This document shows, one piece after another, positions 44,439 to 54,200 of a stretch of DNA of 64,000 nucleotides (the first letter of the stretch is position 1; each line of letters starts with the position of its first letter). This DNA is from an uncultured bacterium. GTDB lineage: Bacteria > Cyanobacteriota > Vampirovibrionia > Gastranaerophilales > Gastranaerophilaceae. The stretch is taken from assembly GCA_902761735.1 (NCBI GenBank), contig CACWLL010000001.1:124001-188000 (forward strand). Reading direction: 5' to 3'. The position numbers and the translations under genes are program-made. The notes beneath the pieces are model-generated. The model made no database searches, was not told the DNA's origin, and worked only from the letters and a program-made list of their open reading frames with translations.

Positions 44439-44596
44439 AATATTTCCTCTTTATTGTATATACACAAACCATATATTACCATAAAAAGTAGAAGTTGCAA
44501 GAGCAGATTACCCAAACCTTTACAACTTGCCCCTAAATTTAATTTGTGTTAGGATAAGTTTGTATCTTAGATAATAAGAAAAGGGAGATTAATATT

Positions 44597-45409
44597 ATGA
44601 AATTGATGGAAGGTAAAAAAGGTATAATTTTTGGTGTGTCTAATACGCACGGTATTGCATACGCAATTGCAAAACAATTATACGAAGCAGGTGCTGATAT
44701 TGCATTCACTTATGCCGGAGAGCCTATGGAAAAACGTGTAAGACCGTTGGCTGAAGAAATGGGTGCTAAAATTATCATGTCATGCGACGTAACGAAAGAA
44801 GATGAAGTTGCTGCCGTATTCAAAGAATGCGAACGAGTATATGGTAAATTAGACTTCGTTGTTCACGCAGTAGCATTTGCGGCTAAAGAAGATTTACAGG
44901 GAAGATTTATTGACACATCCCGTGCCGGTTGGGATTTGGCAATGGGCGTAAGTGCATATTCACTAATCACATTATGTAAATACGCAGAACCGATTATGAA
45001 TGAAGGCGGTTCAATCTTTGCATTGACATATTTGGGTTCTGAATATGTAGTTGCAAATTACAATATTATGGGCGTAGCAAAAGCTGCATTAGAATCATCA
45101 ATGAGATACCTTGCTGCTGACTTAGGTAAAAAAGGCGTCAGAGTTAACTGCATCTCAGCAGGTGCTGTTAAAACTCTTGCAGCTAAAGGTATTTCCGGTT
45201 TTGACAAAATGCTCAAGGCCGCTGTTGCAAAAGCTCCTCTTAACCGTAATGTTGCGTTGGAAGACGTTGGCAGAGCCGGCTTATACTTGGCTTCTGATTT
45301 ATCAACAGGAACAACCGGACAAATTCTATATGTTGACTGCGGTTGTCACGCTGTTTATGCTTCATTGGAAGAAATGGAAATTATCGCTAACGCAATTTCC
45401 GCAAGATAA
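44597..45409 (+). CDS. fabI: Enoyl-ACP reductase (NADH) FabI
   Basis: 270 residues. The FabI signature is complete: IIFGVSNTHGIAYAIAKQL for NADH, VVHAVAFAAKEDLQGRF, and YNIMGVAKAALESS with the catalytic Tyr-x6-Lys. It catalyses the last reduction of each fatty-acid elongation cycle. A single gene with a good GGGAG ribosome-binding site and a very strong terminator, so probably well expressed. Confidence 0.96.
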   Translation: MKLMEGKKGIIFGVSNTHGIAYAIAKQLYEAGADIAFTYAGEPMEKRVRPLAEEMGAKIIMSCDVTKEDEVAAVFKECERVYGKLDFVVHAVAFAAKEDLQGRFIDTSRAGWDLAMGVSAYSLITLCKYAEPIMNEGGSIFALTYLGSEYVVANYNIMGVAKAALESSMRYLAADLGKKGVRVNCISAGAVKTLAAKGISGFDKMLKAAVAKAPLNRNVALEDVGRAGLYLASDLSTGTTGQILYVDCGCHAVYASLEEMEIIANAISAR

Positions 45410-45423
45410 TAATTTATACATAC

Positions 45424-45460
45424 AAAAAGCCTGCTGTTTATTAGCGCAGCAGGCTTTTTA
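45424..45460. terminator. Terminator after fabI
   Basis: Perfect 13-bp stem AAAAAGCCTGCTG/CAGCAGGCTTTTT with a 10-nt loop; usable from both sides. Confidence 0.94.
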
Positions 45461-45476
45461 TTTATATATTTTCCCT

Positions 45477-45959
45477 TTATTGTACTTGGATTAGTGCATT
45501 CATATGAATCATATATATTGCCAATCCGACTGCTACAAGCAAATTTACAACAAGACCGGTAATTGCCTGAGGAAGTTTTGTTTTCTGCACAATTGATATA
45601 ACATATGGAATACACGCTATGAGTATAACTTTAAAACATAAGGTTAAATATAAGTCTATACCGTTATGACCTCTTTTATCTTCATATTTCAAAATTTCAG
45701 GGAATTTGATATACAAATAAGTCACAACAGACATCATTATTAACCATAAAGTACTTAAAATTACACCTGCTCTATAAAACCATATATTATAATTGCGCTT
45801 TCTCAGCCTTGTTGAACAACAGGGACAAACCTCTTCAAAAGCTGATATTGATTGTTTACAATAAGGACACTGTATTATTAAATCGTGACCGCATTTTGAA
45901 CAAGTAGTTTCAGTGCCTGTTATTTCATTATTACAAAACGGGCATTTTAATCCTATCAT
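45477..45959 (-). CDS. Double zinc-ribbon membrane protein
   Basis: 160 residues. Two N-terminal zinc ribbons (CPFCNNEITGTETTCSKC, about 5-23, and CPYCKQSISAFEEVCPCC, about 31-48) are followed by three transmembrane helices (about 62-85, 107-125, 130-153). Last gene of a run of small membrane proteins. No enzymatic motif; perhaps a regulatory or assembly protein. Function unknown. Confidence 0.78.
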   Translation of the reverse strand: MIGLKCPFCNNEITGTETTCSKCGHDLIIQCPYCKQSISAFEEVCPCCSTRLRKRNYNIWFYRAGVILSTLWLIMMSVVTYLYIKFPEILKYEDKRGHNGIDLYLTLCFKVILIACIPYVISIVQKTKLPQAITGLVVNLLVAVGLAIYMIHMNALIQVQ

Positions 45960-45972
45960 ATAATTCTCCTTA

Positions 45973-46419
45973 CTATGCTCCTGTTGATGATACCGTTAAA
46001 AATAGAAACAACAAAAATAAAATCATAAACAGAACTATTACAAACGGAATAAGAGATATAACAAATAGTGTTACACCTAAACGCCTGTCATAATTCAATA
46101 ACGCTCTGCCTTGTCCGTCTTTATACATACCAAAACAAATCATTATAAAATCTATGTAAGCCCATATTCCGCAACCGCCCATTGTGAATAATTGAACTAA
46201 ACCGATAGGAATACTGCCGGTGTAAAATCGATGAATACCAAAGCAGCCTAAAAACCAAGCAAATAATGCTGTTGGAAGAAAATCTTGTTGCACTTCCTGA
46301 TTGAACAAGTCATCATCTTTTGGTTCTATTATTTCAACCAGCCACTCTTTGCAATTGTAACATCTGCTTGCTTCTTCATCTATATCTACACCACAGTAAG
46401 GACATTTTTTAGTACCCAT
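45973..46419 (-). CDS. Zinc-ribbon TM2-domain membrane protein
   Basis: 148 residues. One zinc ribbon (CPYCGVDIDEEASRCYNC, 6-23), then a TM2 domain: ALFAWFLGCFGIHRFYTGSIPIGLVQLFTMGGCGIWAYIDFI, with the GIHRFYTG turn, followed by a very hydrophobic C-terminal helix. Paralogue of the next gene (46423), which starts 3 nt upstream of it. Role unknown. Confidence 0.82.
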   Translation of the reverse strand: MGTKKCPYCGVDIDEEASRCYNCKEWLVEIIEPKDDDLFNQEVQQDFLPTALFAWFLGCFGIHRFYTGSIPIGLVQLFTMGGCGIWAYIDFIMICFGMYKDGQGRALLNYDRRLGVTLFVISLIPFVIVLFMILFLLFLFLTVSSTGA

Positions 46420-46422
46420 ATA

Positions 46423-46743
46423 CTACACTCCTGTTCCTGTTAATAACGCTAAAACAGATGCACCTTGAAATAATACACCTAAAACGAATAGCGCAACCCA
46501 TACAAAGAAGAATATTTTACCTAATTGAAGATTTGGTTTATCTAATTCTTGTCCGTCTGCTGCTCTAAAGTTGTTAAAGCAGATTCTAATAAAGTCAATT
46601 AAGGACCAAATTCCACAACCGCCACCGGTAAACAATTGCAATATACCAAGACCTATATGCCCTGTATAAAATCTGTGAATACCCAATCCACCCAGGAAGA
46701 ATGATAATAAAAGTGTGACTGTGTAATCCTTTTTGTTTTCCAT
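46423..46743 (-). CDS. TM2-domain membrane protein
   Basis: 106 residues. The TM2 domain is textbook: LLLSFFLGGLGIHRFYTGHIGLGILQLFTGGGCGIWSLIDFIRI, followed by a third helix (about 74-95). Nearly the same core as the 45973 product, so the two arose by tandem duplication, one with and one without a zinc ribbon. GAAAGAGG ribosome-binding site. Confidence 0.85.
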   Translation of the reverse strand: MENKKDYTVTLLLSFFLGGLGIHRFYTGHIGLGILQLFTGGGCGIWSLIDFIRICFNNFRAADGQELDKPNLQLGKIFFFVWVALFVLGVLFQGASVLALLTGTGV

Positions 46744-46770
46744 AATTTCACCTCTTTCTTTTACTTTCAG

Positions 46771-47094
46771 TTATACTACATCACTTGTTTCGTGATATCT
46801 TGCTCTTTTGATTTCCGAATACATTGTCTGCACCCAGACAAAAAACAGCAAAGGTGCAACAATAACAATTCTCGGATTATATGAATAAGCCTCAAAAAAC
46901 TTAAATTGGAACAAGGCATTAAATGCACGAGTCATACCGCAGCCAAGGCACTCATGCCCCGTAAAAAACTTAAAAATACAAATACTATGATGTAAATGAG
47001 CAACGGATAATTTTACCGCAAAGTAAAACGCAAGCGGCAATAACGCTATCAGCACTAAATTCCAATTTGTATTTTTTATAACCTTCTTAAACAT
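46771..47094 (-). CDS. DUF2752 membrane protein
   Basis: 107 residues from ATG 47094 (AAGGA upstream). Two or three helices and the family signature CLGCGMTRAF (about 51-60) after a Phe-Lys-Phe-Phe-Thr-Gly-His-Glu stretch. DUF2752 proteins often accompany TM2 or zinc-ribbon genes, as here; the biochemical role is unknown, and the Cys pair suggests metal or redox chemistry at the membrane. Confidence 0.85.
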   Translation of the reverse strand: MFKKVIKNTNWNLVLIALLPLAFYFAVKLSVAHLHHSICIFKFFTGHECLGCGMTRAFNALFQFKFFEAYSYNPRIVIVAPLLFFVWVQTMYSEIKRARYHETSDVV

Positions 47095-47174
47095 AAATCC
47101 TTGAATATACAACAGTTAATTATACTTTATAGAGTTTATGCTGTAAAGAAAAATCGTACATACGTAGGAGAAAA

Positions 47175-47492
47175 TCAGTTATTTGCTTTGCGTTCTTCTT
47201 CTTTTATAATATTACACAAACCTTCAAGTCGGCTATCCTCCATAGCATCAACCAACTCCTGTACATCTTTTATCTTACCCAGTGCAAATCCCGTTTCCGC
47301 AAGCAAAACGCAGTCATTACACAAGCGATATCCGCTATATTCAACAGAACCTGCAAGATATTTCTCTTGTCCACAGCAATCACATTCAAAAGGCTCTGTT
47401 TCCGAATCCGGATTATCCTCAATATCATCAAGCCTCATTTGCTCAACAACCAATTGCATTTCTTCAATTATCTCTTCTTTAGATTTAGACAT
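47175..47492 (-). CDS. Hypothetical small zinc-finger protein
   Basis: 105 residues, acidic overall. A CDCCGQEKYLAGSVEYSGYRLCNDC segment (about 37-61) gives a four-Cys zinc site, flanked by acidic helices. No membrane segment. It follows pdxJ by 10 nt and so is in the murT-pdxJ operon. Family not recognised. Confidence 0.7.
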   Translation of the reverse strand: MSKSKEEIIEEMQLVVEQMRLDDIEDNPDSETEPFECDCCGQEKYLAGSVEYSGYRLCNDCVLLAETGFALGKIKDVQELVDAMEDSRLEGLCNIIKEEERKANN

Positions 47493-47502
47493 ATAAACCT
47501 CT

Positions 47503-48213
47503 CTATTTTATTAAATCTGCCATTGTGCGAACAGCCTCCGGCAATCCAGTAAAAACAGCTCTTGATATTATACTGTGACCAATATTTAATTCATATAAAC
47601 CTTCGATTTCGTGCATGCGATGCACATTTTCATAATTCAAGCCGTGTCCGGCATTAACCTTTAAGCCCAAAGATTGCGCAAGTTTTGCAGAATTTTTTAA
47701 TGATAAAAACTCTTTTTCCTCGCTATCCGTACCAAAAGCTTCCGAATATCTGCCCGTATGCATTTCAATAAACTGAGCTCCTGTTTTTGCAGAAGCACGC
47801 ACTTGAGCTTTATCCGGATCAATAAATAAACTTACAATTATACCGGCATTCAATAACGGCTTAATAAATTCCGTAACGTTGTTTAATTGTCCGTCAACAT
47901 CCAATCCGCCCTCTGTCGTGACTTCTTGACGCTTTTCAGGCACCAAACATATTGAGTGAGGTTTAATTTCAAGAGCAATTTTTTGAATATCTTCAGCCAT
48001 AGCCATTTCAAGATTTAATTTTGTTTTTATCGTTTTCATCAGAGTATAAACATCTGCGTCTTTTATATGACGCCTATCCTCTCTCAGGTGGGTAGTAATT
48101 GAAGTTCCGCCGTTTTCTTCACAAATATTTGCAGCTCTTATAACACTCGGTTCCACACCGCCTCTTGCATTTCTTAAAGTCGCAACATGGTCAATATTTA
48201 CACCTAATAACAT
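47503..48213 (-). CDS. pdxJ: Pyridoxine 5'-phosphate synthase PdxJ
   Basis: 236 residues, family length. TIM barrel with LGVNIDHVATLRNARGG at the start, THLREDRRHI, CLVPEKRQEVTTEGGLD, VSLFIDP, EMHTGRYSE, and VNAGHGLNYENV, ELNIGHSIISRAVF. It condenses aminoacetone phosphate and deoxyxylulose-5-phosphate to PNP in vitamin B6 synthesis. Start overlaps the murT stop (TAATG). Confidence 0.96.
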   Translation of the reverse strand: MLLGVNIDHVATLRNARGGVEPSVIRAANICEENGGTSITTHLREDRRHIKDADVYTLMKTIKTKLNLEMAMAEDIQKIALEIKPHSICLVPEKRQEVTTEGGLDVDGQLNNVTEFIKPLLNAGIIVSLFIDPDKAQVRASAKTGAQFIEMHTGRYSEAFGTDSEEKEFLSLKNSAKLAQSLGLKVNAGHGLNYENVHRMHEIEGLYELNIGHSIISRAVFTGLPEAVRTMADLIK

Positions 48214-49538
48214 TATTCAAAATTCTCCTTATTTATACTTAATAATGCCGTATACGACGGTAATATCGTTACGGGGATATCCTTATCACTATCATCTGCG
48301 GCAATCTCAATAGCCTTTTTTATAGACGGAACTACTTGGATTTTTTCTTGAGGAATACCAGCATATTTTAATCTCGTTGCCATGTCATTTGCACGTATAC
48401 CCGACGTTATAACCTTTTTACGAGCATTTTTTAACTGTTCAAAATCACTGTCCCATAACCAAGATATATCACGCCCGTCTGCAAAATTATCATTGATTGC
48501 AATCACAATATTGGAATCTAAATCAACCGTTTTTAAAACCTCGCTCGCACCCGTCGGATTTTTAATAAGCTGAATCAAAGCCTGATGCCCGTTTATAACT
48601 CGAGTTTCAGTTCTGCCAAAAATTGATTTATAACTGTGCAAGGCATTTTGTATTTTCTCTGGGCTAATACCTGATTCTAAAGCCGCGACAATTGCACCAA
48701 GAGAATTATATGCATTATATAATCCGACAAGATGCGTTGTATAATCTATACCCTGAACCGTTATTACCGAATGATTATGACTTACAACAACACTTGCCTT
48801 ATATTTACAATCAGGGCGTTTATAACCGCATGAACAAGAATAATGCCCTTGTTGAGCAAAGAATCGTTTTGAATAATTCAAAACATTGCCGCATACGCAA
48901 TTAAAAACTTCTGTCGGGGCGTTAGACTGTTCTATTTCATAATCATATTTTACATCTTCAAATCCGTAAAAAATAACATTGTCTCTTCCTGAAGCAAAAT
49001 TAGAAACAAGCGGGTCATCAGCATTTAAAATTAACTTTAAATTTTTATTCTTATCTATAGCTTTTCGGATAAAAGAAGCTGTTGTCGCAAGTTCTCCGTA
49101 CCTGTCAAGTTGATCTCTAAATAAATTTGTAACGACCAAAGTATTTGCACAGAGGTAATCATATAATTTATTCAAATATGCTTCATCCGATTCAATAACC
49201 GCATAATCATAATACTTATTTATACCTAGAGAAAGAGCAAACATATTTGCAACACCCGTAAGCATATTTGCGCCCTTTGTATTATGAATTACAGAAGCAT
49301 CGTTTTCCTCAATAATATGAGCAATTAGCCCTGATGTCGTTGTCTTCCCGTTTGTACCGGTAACTGTAATAATTTGTTTATTTATAAAGTCGGAACAATC
49401 CTTTATAAAATCAGGATAAAATTTTAAAACCAACATTCCTGCGAGCGAGGTTCCCGAAGATTTTGTCAACAATCTTATCCCTGTATATGCTGTCCTTGCA
49501 ATTAATAAGGACAAATAAAATTTTATATTCTTTACCAT
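48213..49538 (-). CDS. murT: MurT-type Mur ligase (lipid II isoglutaminyl synthase subunit)
   Basis: 441 residues. Mur-ligase middle domain with TGTNGKTTTS (60-69), DEAYL, the Cys4 zinc insertion unique to MurT (C214, C216, C235, C237), and a C-terminal DUF1727 domain (NDNFADGRDISWLWD). With its glutaminase partner GatD, MurT amidates the D-Glu of lipid II. gatD normally adjoins murT, but here pdxJ follows and nothing GatD-like occurs in the window. The MurT identity is firm; how it obtains ammonia is open. Confidence 0.9.
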   Translation of the reverse strand: MVKNIKFYLSLLIARTAYTGIRLLTKSSGTSLAGMLVLKFYPDFIKDCSDFINKQIITVTGTNGKTTTSGLIAHIIEENDASVIHNTKGANMLTGVANMFALSLGINKYYDYAVIESDEAYLNKLYDYLCANTLVVTNLFRDQLDRYGELATTASFIRKAIDKNKNLKLILNADDPLVSNFASGRDNVIFYGFEDVKYDYEIEQSNAPTEVFNCVCGNVLNYSKRFFAQQGHYSCSCGYKRPDCKYKASVVVSHNHSVITVQGIDYTTHLVGLYNAYNSLGAIVAALESGISPEKIQNALHSYKSIFGRTETRVINGHQALIQLIKNPTGASEVLKTVDLDSNIVIAINDNFADGRDISWLWDSDFEQLKNARKKVITSGIRANDMATRLKYAGIPQEKIQVVPSIKKAIEIAADDSDKDIPVTILPSYTALLSINKENFE

Positions 49539-49620
49539 AAATAGTCCTTTAGACGTATTCCCTATCTAAAAAATTATAATATAATAATTTTATAATAATA
49601 CAAAATACAGGATTTTTAAA

Positions 49621-49983
49621 ATGTATGTATTTATTGCAACAATTTTTATAGCTGAGTTAATTATTGCAGGTTTCATTATTTACATGACACTGAAACTGCG
49701 TAAAAAAATCAACAACTTTAATGAGCAAGTATTGAAAAATCAAAAAATTACAATCGCTACGGTAAAAGAATTTCACGAAATACTACGAACAGCTCAAAAT
49801 ATAATGAACAAAACCGTAGACTTTGTAAGCAAAAAGAAAAAAGAGCTTCGCAGTAAGTTGCTGAATTTGGCAATAATATACGCATTGCTTATATTTTTTA
49901 AAGTGAAATTTAAAAGAGCTGCATCAATACTTCAATATGCCCTTTTACTTAGGGATTTTTGGTTGAGTATTCCTATAAGATAG
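49621..49983 (+). CDS. Small membrane protein with coiled-coil linker
   Basis: 120 residues. N-terminal transmembrane helix (4-25), a basic helical region (28-82: LRKKINNFNEQVLKN...KKKKELRSKL), a second hydrophobic segment (84-95) and a short tail. It precedes the YtxH/DUF948 genes by 57 bp in the same direction. Family not recognised; possibly a cell-envelope stress-type protein like its neighbours. Confidence 0.65.
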   Translation: MYVFIATIFIAELIIAGFIIYMTLKLRKKINNFNEQVLKNQKITIATVKEFHEILRTAQNIMNKTVDFVSKKKKELRSKLLNLAIIYALLIFFKVKFKRAASILQYALLLRDFWLSIPIR

Positions 49984-50040
49984 ACTTGTCAAAACTCTAA
50001 AATATGTTATAATTAAAATCATAAAGAAAGGAAGGATTAT

Positions 50041-50355
50041 ATGTGCAATAATAATAAATCACTGGCCTTTGGACTCGGCTTAATTGCAGGAGTCGTTGGC
50101 GGGATTATTGCCGGAGTACTATACGCACCTAAAGCCGGAGAAGAATCAAGAAAACAGCTCAAAGATGCTGCGTGCGAATTATATGAAAAGAATGCTCCAT
50201 CAATACAAGAAGCAAAAAAGCAAGCTCTTGAATCTGTTGATTTAGCAAAATATAAGCTGGAAAGACAATTTAGAAAATTTACAAACATGGTAAAATCTAA
50301 AAAGTTGCAGAAAGCAAAAGAATTGGAATCAACAAAAAACGATTTTGAATACTAA
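50041..50355 (+). CDS. YtxH-domain protein
   Basis: 104 residues. The YtxH core is SLAFGLGLIAGVVGGIIAGVLYAPKAGEESRKQLKDAA: a Gly-rich transmembrane helix followed by the APKxGxExR motif and a charged helix. In Bacillus such proteins are general-stress membrane proteins. A second copy lies at 50809, with a DUF948 gene between them. AAGGAAGG ribosome-binding site. Confidence 0.88.
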   Translation: MCNNNKSLAFGLGLIAGVVGGIIAGVLYAPKAGEESRKQLKDAACELYEKNAPSIQEAKKQALESVDLAKYKLERQFRKFTNMVKSKKLQKAKELESTKNDFEY

Positions 50356-50373
50356 CAGATAAAGGAATAAATA

Positions 50374-50733
50374 ATGGATTTTTCACAAGTTGCATTAAAC
50401 CACGGACTTACATTTTTGGCTTGTATCACCGCAATAATACTGATAGTCATCACTGTATTTCTGGTGAAATTGTTAATTGATATATCAACACTATTAAAAA
50501 ATATAAACGAAACATCAATGATGCTTAATACTGAATTAAAGCCAACTCTTGACGAACTTAGAGAAACATTACAGTCAGTAAACAGTATTATTAAAAATAC
50601 TGACAGCAATATGGGCAACATCAAAGATGCAGTAGAAAGCACTTTTGGGAAAACAAAAGCTTTTACAGGCTCTCTGTTCTCCGGAATTATTAAGGGCTTT
50701 GGCACTATGTGGAAACTGTTTGCCAAAAAGTAG
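50374..50733 (+). CDS. DUF948-like membrane protein
   Basis: 119 residues. A transmembrane helix (12-36) followed by a heptad-like helix (LLKNINETSMMLNTELKPTLDELRETLQSVNSII..T) of the DUF948 type, then a short hydrophobic end. Such proteins are usually found next to YtxH genes, as here, but their function is unknown. 18 nt after the first YtxH gene. Confidence 0.82.
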   Translation: MDFSQVALNHGLTFLACITAIILIVITVFLVKLLIDISTLLKNINETSMMLNTELKPTLDELRETLQSVNSIIKNTDSNMGNIKDAVESTFGKTKAFTGSLFSGIIKGFGTMWKLFAKK

Positions 50734-50808
50734 TAAGCCGAAAAGAGATTGTAAAAAAGAATAAAATTAGTTATCATTACTGAAAAAAAAGGAAAAGGAG
50801 TCATTATT

Positions 50809-51084
50809 ATGTCAGCATCAAAATTTTTAGCAGGTTTTATTGTAGGCGGCGCTTTAGGAGCAATTGCAGGTGTTTTACTTGCTCCTAAAGCAGGTAAAGA
50901 AACAAGAGAAATCTTGGCAAATTCCGCAAAAGAAGCAATGTCTAAAGCAGATGAAACAGTAAAAGAAATCCAATCAAAAGCAGATAACGTTGTAGAAGAA
51001 ATGCAAAAGAAAGGCGATGAAATCAGAGAAAAACTTCAAAACCTTCTTGACAAAAGCGGAAAAGCAGAAAACGAACCTGCTTAA
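50809..51084 (+). CDS. YtxH-domain protein (second copy)
   Basis: 91 residues, AAAAGGAG ribosome-binding site. Core FLAGFIVGGALGAIAGVLLAPKAGKETREIL, then a regular coiled-coil tail with repeats of KSKADxVxEEMQKKGDEI. Paralogue of the 50041 product with a different tail. A strong terminator follows, separating this group from smc. Confidence 0.9.
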   Translation: MSASKFLAGFIVGGALGAIAGVLLAPKAGKETREILANSAKEAMSKADETVKEIQSKADNVVEEMQKKGDEIREKLQNLLDKSGKAENEPA

Positions 51085-51114
51085 TTGATATAAATTTTAT
51101 AAAATTATGATTCT

Positions 51115-51146
51115 CAAACCTCGGATAAACACCGAGGTTTGTTTTA
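51115..51146 (+). terminator. Terminator after the YtxH/DUF948 genes
   Basis: Perfect 10-bp stem CAAACCTCGG/CCGAGGTTTG, 7-nt loop and TTTTA. Confidence 0.9.
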
Positions 51147-51158
51147 TGTAAATATCAA

Positions 51159-51167
51159 TTGTAACAA
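51159..51167. promoter_or_regulatory. TTGTAACAA palindrome upstream of the smc promoter
   Basis: Same nine bases as at 5472-5480 and within 39394-39406. It is centred about 50-55 bp upstream of the likely smc transcription start. Confidence 0.38.
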
Positions 51168-51180
51168 ATACATTAATCGT

Positions 51181-51209
51181 TTGACATGCCAACTCAAATA
51201 GTGTGTAAT
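51181..51209 (+). promoter_or_regulatory. Sigma-70-type promoter of smc-scpA-scpB
   Basis: TTGACA (51181-51186), 17-bp spacer, TGTAAT (51204-51209): a perfect -35 and a 5/6 -10. The start codon is 32 nt further on. The best canonical promoter I see in the window. Confidence 0.75.
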
Positions 51210-51240
51210 AGTAAAAGGGACGTGTGAAAACAGGGAAATT

Positions 51241-54200
51241 ATGTACATAAAACAACTCGAGATAGATAATTTTAAGTCATTTGCAAATAAATCGGAAATA
51301 CCCTTACTAAAAGGATTTACTACGGTTTCAGGACCAAACGGTTCCGGAAAGAGCAATATCATTGATAGCGTGCTTTTTGCACTCGGCTTGGCAAATGCCA
51401 GTGAGCTGCGTGCTGAAAACCTTTCTCATTTTATTTCCACGTACACGAAACGAAATGACGCCTACGTAAAAGTAACTTTTGGAGATGTAGACGGAAATCA
51501 GGATTTAAGCATAGCAAGAAGAATAAGAAAAAATTCACAAGGATATGCAAGTACATATTACATTAATGACAGTGTTACAACTCTCACAAACGTCCATGCA
51601 ACACTGGAGAAATATAACGTTACCCCGAACAGCTATAACGTAATGATGCAGGGGGATGTTCAAGGGATAACAAACTGTACACCTAAAACAAGAAGAAAAA
51701 TTATTGATGAAATCGCAGGGATAGCAGACTTTGACCGCCGCATAGAGCAAGCAACAAACGAGTTAACCGATGTCGAAAACAGGGTAGAACGTTCAAATGT
51801 TATTTTAACCGAAATTTCGGCAATGCTTGAGCAGCTAAAAGAAGAACGAGAAGTTGCAATTAAATACCAGAAACTCAGAGAAGAAAAACAAGGCCTAGAA
51901 AGCCAAGTCGTAAAAGTACGTTTCTTTGATATTAAACGTAATCTTGAACAGGCACATGAAAATATTCTTGAATTTACCAAGAAAAAGAAAGAGGAAGAAC
52001 TAAAAACAAAAGACCTTGACGAAAAAACAAACCTTATTAAAGAAGAATATGAACGAATCCGAAAAGAGGTTAGCGAAAAAGGGGAAGCTCAACAATTAGA
52101 ATTAAAGCATCAGGAAGAAACCTTAAAAGGTGAAATCGATAGAAAAAATAATGCTATAAATTTTGCAGATAAGCAAATATTTGAAAACAAAAGAACTATT
52201 GAAAATGCTCATAACGGCATAGAGAGCTACAAAAAGAAAATAGATGATATTAAGCTTCAGATTACGTTAAAAATAGAAAATGCACAAAAAATTGAAGAAG
52301 AAATTAAACAGAAAAATCAGGAATTAAACAAAATTATTGAAGATATGACAGGATTAAGCAGTTCTGCAGAACAACACATTGAAAACCGAAATAAACTGAG
52401 AAAAGAACTGGAAAATCTTCAGGATAGAGAAAATCAACTTATTAAAGACAGATTTCCGCTTGAAAATGAATTGCAGAATTTATTAAAAGATATAGAAGAG
52501 GCAAAAGCAAAACTCGCTGAATTAGAAGAAATGAAAGCTAACTATACTTCTAACTTTGAGCTAAAAACCGAGTTGGTAGAACAGTTATCAAAAGAATTAC
52601 AAGACTTTAAGAGTATGCAGCAAAGCACAATGCATGACCTTGATACAACGAACAATGAAATTAATGATGTTAATTATGACATTCGTATGGCATATGCAAA
52701 ATTGTCAAAATTGGAAGCTGCAAAACAAATGGCAAATAACTCTCCAACGACTACCGCTATTGAAACAGTAATGAATGCAAAACTTCGCGGAGTTCATGCG
52801 CCTCTAATGAAATTGGGGTCTGTTGATAAAGAATATTCTACCGCAATGGAAATTGCTTTTGGCGGGAGAATGGGACATATCGTTGTTGATGACGAACACG
52901 TTGCATCCGTTGCAATTGAATTACTAAAATCTTCGCACGCAGGCAGAACAACCTTTATTCCATTAAATAAGGTAGCAAAAGCACCTACAAAATTAGCCTT
53001 ACCTAAAGACAAAGGCGTAATAGATTTTGCAATAAACCTTGTAGATTTTGATGATGAATATATTAACGCATTTTATTATGCCGTCGGAGATACTATTGTT
53101 GTTGAGGATATGGAATGCGCCAAAAGACTTATCGGGAAACACCGTATGGTCACGCTTGCCGGAGAATTATTTGAAAAATCAGGTGCTATTACCGGCGGTT
53201 CTACAAAGAAATCCGGATTTTCATTTACCCAAAATGACGATAAAGAATTGGAAGAGTTTACCCAAAAAGTAAAAGATTTAGAAAGTAAACTCGTTACCCT
53301 TGAAAATAAAAAATCGACTTTAGAAAACAAGTTGCAAGATATCAGACAACAGTATTCGGATTGTGTAAGCGAACACTCAAAAGCTAAAGTAGAATTGGAC
53401 AACATGTCCAAAAATTATGCCAACAGCGAAAACATACTTAAAGAAAAAACGGAGTTTATTTCAAGTTCAGAACCGAAAGTCAAAGATTTAAACAAAAAAC
53501 TTGATAAATTGGAAGAAAAGAACTGTGAAATAAATGACCGTATGTTAGAAGTTAAATCTGAAATTGAAGAAATCGAAAAACTTATCAACGATAAAGATTT
53601 AAAAGATTTAAAAGAAAAAACAGAAGGGGTTGAAGCCGAAATTAAGCGTTTGCAAAACAACCTCATGACAGAAAATAATGACAAGAATGACTATGAACGA
53701 CAAGTTATATTTAATGAAGACTTAATAAAAACCAAAAAAGACGAAATTGCCGAAAAAGAAAAAAATAATATTAAATTAGAAGAAGATAAAGTTAAATTCA
53801 ATTCTGAAATAGATGAGTTAAACAAAAAAGTTGAAGTTTTAGCGGAACAAATCGAGGTTATTCAGGAAAAACTCGGAAAACTTCTAACGAAGCGTGACGA
53901 AATCGCAAATGAAATAAATGAACTTGAAAAAGATAAACATATAAAATCGTCTGATATAGAAAGAATTGCCGAACAAATTGAATCCTTTAAGGCAAGAAGA
54001 AGAGAACTTGAACCTCAATTGGATTCTGCAAAAGAAGAGCTTGAAAAAACCGGCGCGGATATATCCAAACTTGAACCGGTTGAAATTTCAATAGAAGAAA
54101 TAACCTCAAAAATTCAACGTTTGGACAAAAAGATGTCTGAAATGGGCGATGTTAACATGAGAGCCATTACAACATACGACGAAAAACTTCAACGTCAGGA

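Noticed and set aside
50352-50804. Minus-strand frame over the DUF948 gene
   Set aside because: Shadow of a real small gene set with good ribosome-binding sites on the plus strand.
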